Shown: positions 60,755 to 64,000 of the stretch, piece after piece | Numbering within the stretch: position 1 is the stretch's first letter | How the letters are laid out: each line of letters starts with the position of its first letter | NCBI RefSeq assembly: GCF_900130065.1 | Contig: NZ_FQXV01000002.1 | Span: 124,001-188,000, forward strand | Direction of reading: 5' to 3' | DNA: 64,000 nucleotides | DNA from: Sporobacter termitidis DSM 10068 | Lineage (GTDB): Bacteria > Bacillota > Clostridia > Oscillospirales > Oscillospiraceae | Made by a program: the position numbers and the translations under genes | The notes under the pieces: generated by a model | Seen by the model: the letters and a program-made list of their open reading frames with translations, nothing else | What the model was told of the DNA's origin: nothing | Databases searched by the model: none

Positions 60755-62179
60755 ATGCTCATACATATTGTAAAACCAGGAGACACGCTCCGGCAGCTGG
60801 CGGGCCGCTACGGCGTCACCATGGCGGCGGTCGCCGCGGTGAACTCTTTGCCGGACTTGAACCGGCTGGCCGTGGGCGAAGCGCTGGTCATCCCGACGGA
60901 GGATATGAATTACACCGTGAAATCGGGGGATTCGCTCTGGCGCATCGCGGATACGCTGGGCACGACCGTGCAGGCCATTATCCGGAAAAACCCGGACGTC
61001 GACCCCAACCGCCTGACCCCGGGACAGGTCCTGTACATCCCCGCGGGCCGCTATACGGTCAGGACGGGCGATACGCTTTATGGCATCGCCCGGCGCTACG
61101 GCGTTCCTCTCGAGCGCCTTTTGCAGGCCAACGGGATTTCCGACCCGAACCTGATCTACCCGGGGACCGTGCTTGTGATCCCACTGAAAAGACAGCGGCC
61201 CGGCATCGACGTGAACGGCTACATCTATGTTTTCGGGCAGGAGGCCGTCCCGATCGTCACCGAGGCCGCCGGCAGCCTAACCTATCTGACGCCGTTTGCG
61301 TATCTCATCCGGGAGGACGGCAGCCTCCAGGAGGTGGACGACACTCCCGCCATCGCGGCCGCTTACCGCGGCAACGTCGTCCCCATGATGTGCCTGACCA
61401 ACTTTACCTCGACGTCGCTGGGGGATAATCTGGCGCACGCGGTCCTGTCGAACCCGCAGGTTGTTGAAAGGCTCCTTGACAACGTGATCGGCGCCATGCA
61501 GTATAAGGGGTATCTGGCGCTGAACATTGACTTTGAAGCCGTGCTCCCGGCCGACCAGGAGCTGTACAACAGCTTTCTCCAGCGGGCCGTGGACCGCCTG
61601 CATCCGCTGGGGTACCAGGTTTCCTCCGCCCTCGCGCCGAAATACAGCGCGGCGCAGGCCGGCGCCTTATACGAAGCGCACGATTATGCCGCCCACGGCA
61701 GAATCCTCGACTTCGTCATACTGATGACGTACGAATGGGGCGCCCGCAGGGGCGAGCCGCAGGCGATTTCGCCGCTCAACGCCATCAGGCGCGTGCTGGA
61801 TTACGCCGTGACCGTCATCCCCAGAGATAAGATTTTCTTCGGCTTTCAGATCTATGCCAGGGATTGGCTCCTGCCGCACGTGGCCGGGCAGGAGGCCGAA
61901 ACGTTCAGCTGCGAGGAGGCCCGGCTCCGGGCCGTCCGGTACGGCGCCGAGATCCAATTCGACGAGGCGTCCCAGTCGCCGTATTACAGATATACGGACG
62001 AGCGGGGCCGGGGGCACATCGTCTGGTTTGAGGACGCGCGCAGCGCTCAGGCGAAATTCGACACCGTGAAGGCTTACGGCCTGAGAGGCATCAGTTACTG
62101 GGCTTTAGGCTACCCCTTCCCGCAGAATTGGGCGCTGCTGAACGACAATTTTACGGTGCGCAAGCTGCTGGGGACGTAA
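60755..62179 (+). CDS. LysM-GH18 spore cortex/peptidoglycan hydrolase, SleL/YaaH-like
   Basis: A 474-aa protein with three LysM repeats at ~2-46, ~50-95 and ~97-142 and a GH18 domain (~150-470). The catalytic motif is LALNIDFEAV (DxE). LTPFAYLIREDGSL and MTYEWGARRGEPQAISP fit SleL/YaaH N-acetylglucosaminidases, which trim cortex fragments during germination. No signal peptide, as for spore-delivered SleL. AGGAGG precedes the ATG. Works functionally with the ger receptor genes. Confidence 0.92.
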   Translation: MLIHIVKPGDTLRQLAGRYGVTMAAVAAVNSLPDLNRLAVGEALVIPTEDMNYTVKSGDSLWRIADTLGTTVQAIIRKNPDVDPNRLTPGQVLYIPAGRYTVRTGDTLYGIARRYGVPLERLLQANGISDPNLIYPGTVLVIPLKRQRPGIDVNGYIYVFGQEAVPIVTEAAGSLTYLTPFAYLIREDGSLQEVDDTPAIAAAYRGNVVPMMCLTNFTSTSLGDNLAHAVLSNPQVVERLLDNVIGAMQYKGYLALNIDFEAVLPADQELYNSFLQRAVDRLHPLGYQVSSALAPKYSAAQAGALYEAHDYAAHGRILDFVILMTYEWGARRGEPQAISPLNAIRRVLDYAVTVIPRDKIFFGFQIYARDWLLPHVAGQEAETFSCEEARLRAVRYGAEIQFDEASQSPYYRYTDERGRGHIVWFEDARSAQAKFDTVKAYGLRGISYWALGYPFPQNWALLNDNFTVRKLLGT

Positions 62180-62210
62180 GTCCCCCTCTTTTCCAGCGCC
62201 ATAAGGCATC

Positions 62211-62252
62211 AACAGCACCTCGAATCGGCTTGATTTCAGGTGCTGTTCATTA
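62211..62252 (+). terminator. Terminator of the SleL-like gene
   Basis: AACAGCACCT/AGGTGCTGTT stem followed by CATTATTTTTC. Confidence 0.8.
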
Positions 62253-62265
62253 TTTTTCATAAATT

Positions 62266-62360
62266 AGTAATAATTATTATTATTGAATTTCTCATTTCTG
62301 TACATTTCTTTTTGCGGAAATATACTATATAATCCTTATCAGTAATAATTACTATTATTG
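62266..62360 (+). promoter_or_regulatory. Paired 20-bp repeats flanking the promoter of a small HTH gene
   Basis: AGTAATAATTATTATTATTG (62266-62285) recurs with one change at 62341-62360. Between them, TATAAT (62328-62333) is a good -10, with weak TTTCTT 17 bases upstream. One repeat lies near -50 to -70 and the other over the start site. Confidence 0.55.
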
Positions 62361-62376
62361 TTTAGGAGATGCGCTT

Positions 62377-62550
62377 ATGGATTACATGACGGTTAAGGAA
62401 GCCGCTGAAAAATGGGGCGGCGGCAGCAGAATGGCGGCGCTCTACTGTACCCGCGGCCGGATTGACGGCGCCGTAAAAAAGGGCAACATGTGGCTGGTGC
62501 CAAGCGGGGCTCCAAAGCCCCGGGACTGCCGGAAGGAAGGCAGCCGGTAA
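62377..62550 (+). CDS. Small excisionase-like HTH protein, 57 aa
   Basis: ATG at 62377 after TTTAGGAGAT. The product MDYMTVKEAAEKWGGGSRMA... continues with LYCTRGRIDGAVKKGNMWLVPSGAPKPRDCRKEG, a compact HTH_17-like fold often found next to mobile or regulatory loci in Clostridia. It is followed by the chemoreceptor. Repeats around its promoter suggest autoregulation. Confidence 0.75.
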   Translation: MDYMTVKEAAEKWGGGSRMAALYCTRGRIDGAVKKGNMWLVPSGAPKPRDCRKEGSR

Positions 62551-62607
62551 ATAATCGCCCGCGATGAAGCACCCGGAACAGAAACAGAACCGAAGGGAAT
62601 GACCATC

Positions 62608-64000
62608 ATGAATAGAAAAAGGCCCCTGGAGGCCGGCGCGGATAACGGCGGCACTCCCGTGAAGCTGCCCTTTTTCAGGCGCCTCGGCTTCAAGCTGGCG
62701 GTTTTCACCGCCTGCGGTATTTTACTTGTGGGCCTCTTTACCCTCATCTACATGTCGACCATCTACCGCGGGGTCGTGGACCAGATCAATACCGACCGCA
62801 GCCATATGGCTCTTGTGACGATGGAGACGGTTTTCGGCGATTACGAGCTCCGCTCCAAAAAGGCCGCAGACGTCGTTTCCAGCGCCACGGCCGTGGTGGA
62901 CGCCGTGAAAGGCGGCAATAAGGCGGATGTGCTTTCCGCCGTCAACGGCGTGATCGACACCGTCCAGCTGGATGTTGATTTTATCAACGTGACCGACGCC
63001 AGGGGAAACGTCATAACGAGCACCCTTGACAGCGGGGCCGGGGATTCGGCCGTCGACAAAAGCGGCATCCCGGCGGCGCTGGCCGGTCAGACCGTCACAC
63101 ACACCGGGGCCGACGCACAGGCGCAGTTGGGCATCCGCACCGACACGCCGGTCAAAAACGCGCAGGGAGACGTTATCGGCGTTATTTCGGCAGGTTATTC
63201 CCTGGTAAAGCCCGACGTGGTGGACCGCCTCAAGAAGATGACCGGCAACGAGTTCACCGTGTTTATCGGCGACACGCGCGCCAATACGACGATTATAAAG
63301 GACGGGGAGCGGGTCGTCGGCACGACGCTCGATCCCAAGATCGCGGATGCCGTGCTGGGCAAAAAGACCGTTTACCTGGGCCAGGCGGATATTCTAGGCG
63401 CGCCTTACGCCACGGCCTACCAGCCGATACTGGATATCGACGGCAACGCCATCGGCGTTTATTATCTCAGGCGTCCCCATCTCGGCCGTGAACGCGCTGA
63501 TGGACAGGTCGGCCGTCATATCCGCGGTGATCGTGCTGGTGCTGATCGCGGCTGTGATTTCGGTACTGCTGGTTTTTGTGCGGCGGGTCATATCGAGGCC
63601 GGTTGCCGCCATGTCCAGGGTCGCCTCTGAGCTCTCCCGCGGGAATCTGGACCTGGAGCTCGGCTTTACCGCCAGGGATGAGCTGGGCATATTGGCGGGC
63701 GCGCTCCGCACCACGGTCTCTTCCCTGAAAAGCTATATCGGCGATATCTCCGACAAGCTCGGGCAGATGTCCGGCGGGGATATGCGGGTAAACGTGGACC
63801 TGGACTATATCGGCGACTTTGCCGCCATCAAGGGAGCCATGGTGCACATCGCCTCGAACCTGAACGAGACGCTTGCCCGTATCGGCGGCGCGGCGCGCCA
63901 GGTCAGCGCCGGCGCCTCTCAGGTCGCGGACGGGGCGCAGGAGCTGTCGAGAGGCTCCACAGAGCAGTCGGCCTCCATTGAAAATCTCAACGACGCCCTT
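62608..64000 (+). pseudogene. Methyl-accepting chemotaxis protein, frameshifted and cut by the window edge
   Basis: ATG 62608 is preferred over 62599, which nearly touches AAGGGA. Residues ~25-45 form the first membrane helix; ~48-285 is an extracellular sCache-like domain (RSHMALVTMETVFGDYELRSKKAADVV...TDTPVKNAQGDVIGVISAGYSLV). Around 63460-63470 the frame shifts: after GNAIGVYY the correct continuation GVPISAVNALMDRSAV, second helix, HAMP and signalling helix lie in the +1 frame, open to 64000. The first frame stops at 63630. Either a true mutation or a sequencing error. Confidence 0.78.

Overview
The window reads as chromosome of an endospore-forming, GC-rich Firmicute of the class Clostridia, most like an Oscillospiraceae/Ruminococcaceae-type organism. 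The evidence is a complete spoIIAA-spoIIAB-sigF operon, a gerA-type germinant-receptor operon, a SleL-like LysM/GH18 cortex hydrolase, a SpoIIQ-like M23 protein, a Gram-positive PolC replicase, an SLH-domain surface protein and a ferredoxin-type thioredoxin reductase. The species assignment is inference.

Layout. 0-0.9 kb: the end of a FecCD/BtuC-type permease and its ATPase. 0.9-13.6 kb is visibly AT-richer. It holds an excisionase-type HTH protein, an MFS transporter, a two-component system divergent from a PAP2 phosphatase-DedA operon (probable undecaprenyl-phosphate recycling), a ferritin-like protein, a four-gene ger operon, a diguanylate cyclase, a 48-aa membrane protein and an XRE regulator. 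It ends at the 3' end of tRNA-Ser(GGA). 13.9-24 kb: lipoprotein, UDG, GNAT, PcrA, EamA transporter, a broken yjbQ, DUF2461, then a minus-strand block of membrane proteins with a DUF2975/XRE pair. 24-29.8 kb: a strong promoter, a cobalamin riboswitch, tandem terminators and a 1673-aa SLH-anchored protein that carries a transcobalamin-like DUF4430 domain. 29.9-34.4 kb: spoIIA operon, coiled-coil protein, M20 amidohydrolase. 34.4-34.9 kb: an inverted array of 19-bp repeats. 34.9-44.2 kb: valS, an amidase, a thioredoxin/flavin reductase pair, glnS, the SpoIIQ-like gene and a MATE pump. 44.4-55.2 kb: the cluster pyrH-frr-uppS-cdsA-dxr-rseP-ispG-polC. 55.3-64 kb: a MerR regulator divergent from an acyltransferase, an ABC exporter, an AlbA_2 protein, the SleL-like hydrolase, a small HTH protein with paired operator-like repeats, and a chemoreceptor that is frameshifted and cut by the window edge.

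How genes work together. Und-P metabolism recurs: uppS makes the carrier and PAP2 plus DedA could recycle it, under a promoter with four 11-bp-phased repeats suited to the adjacent OmpR-type regulator. The riboswitch-controlled surface protein is the best candidate for an undescribed system: a cell-wall-anchored corrinoid-capture protein switched off when cobalamin is plentiful. Several intergenic regions carry interspersed foldback repeats of at least two families.
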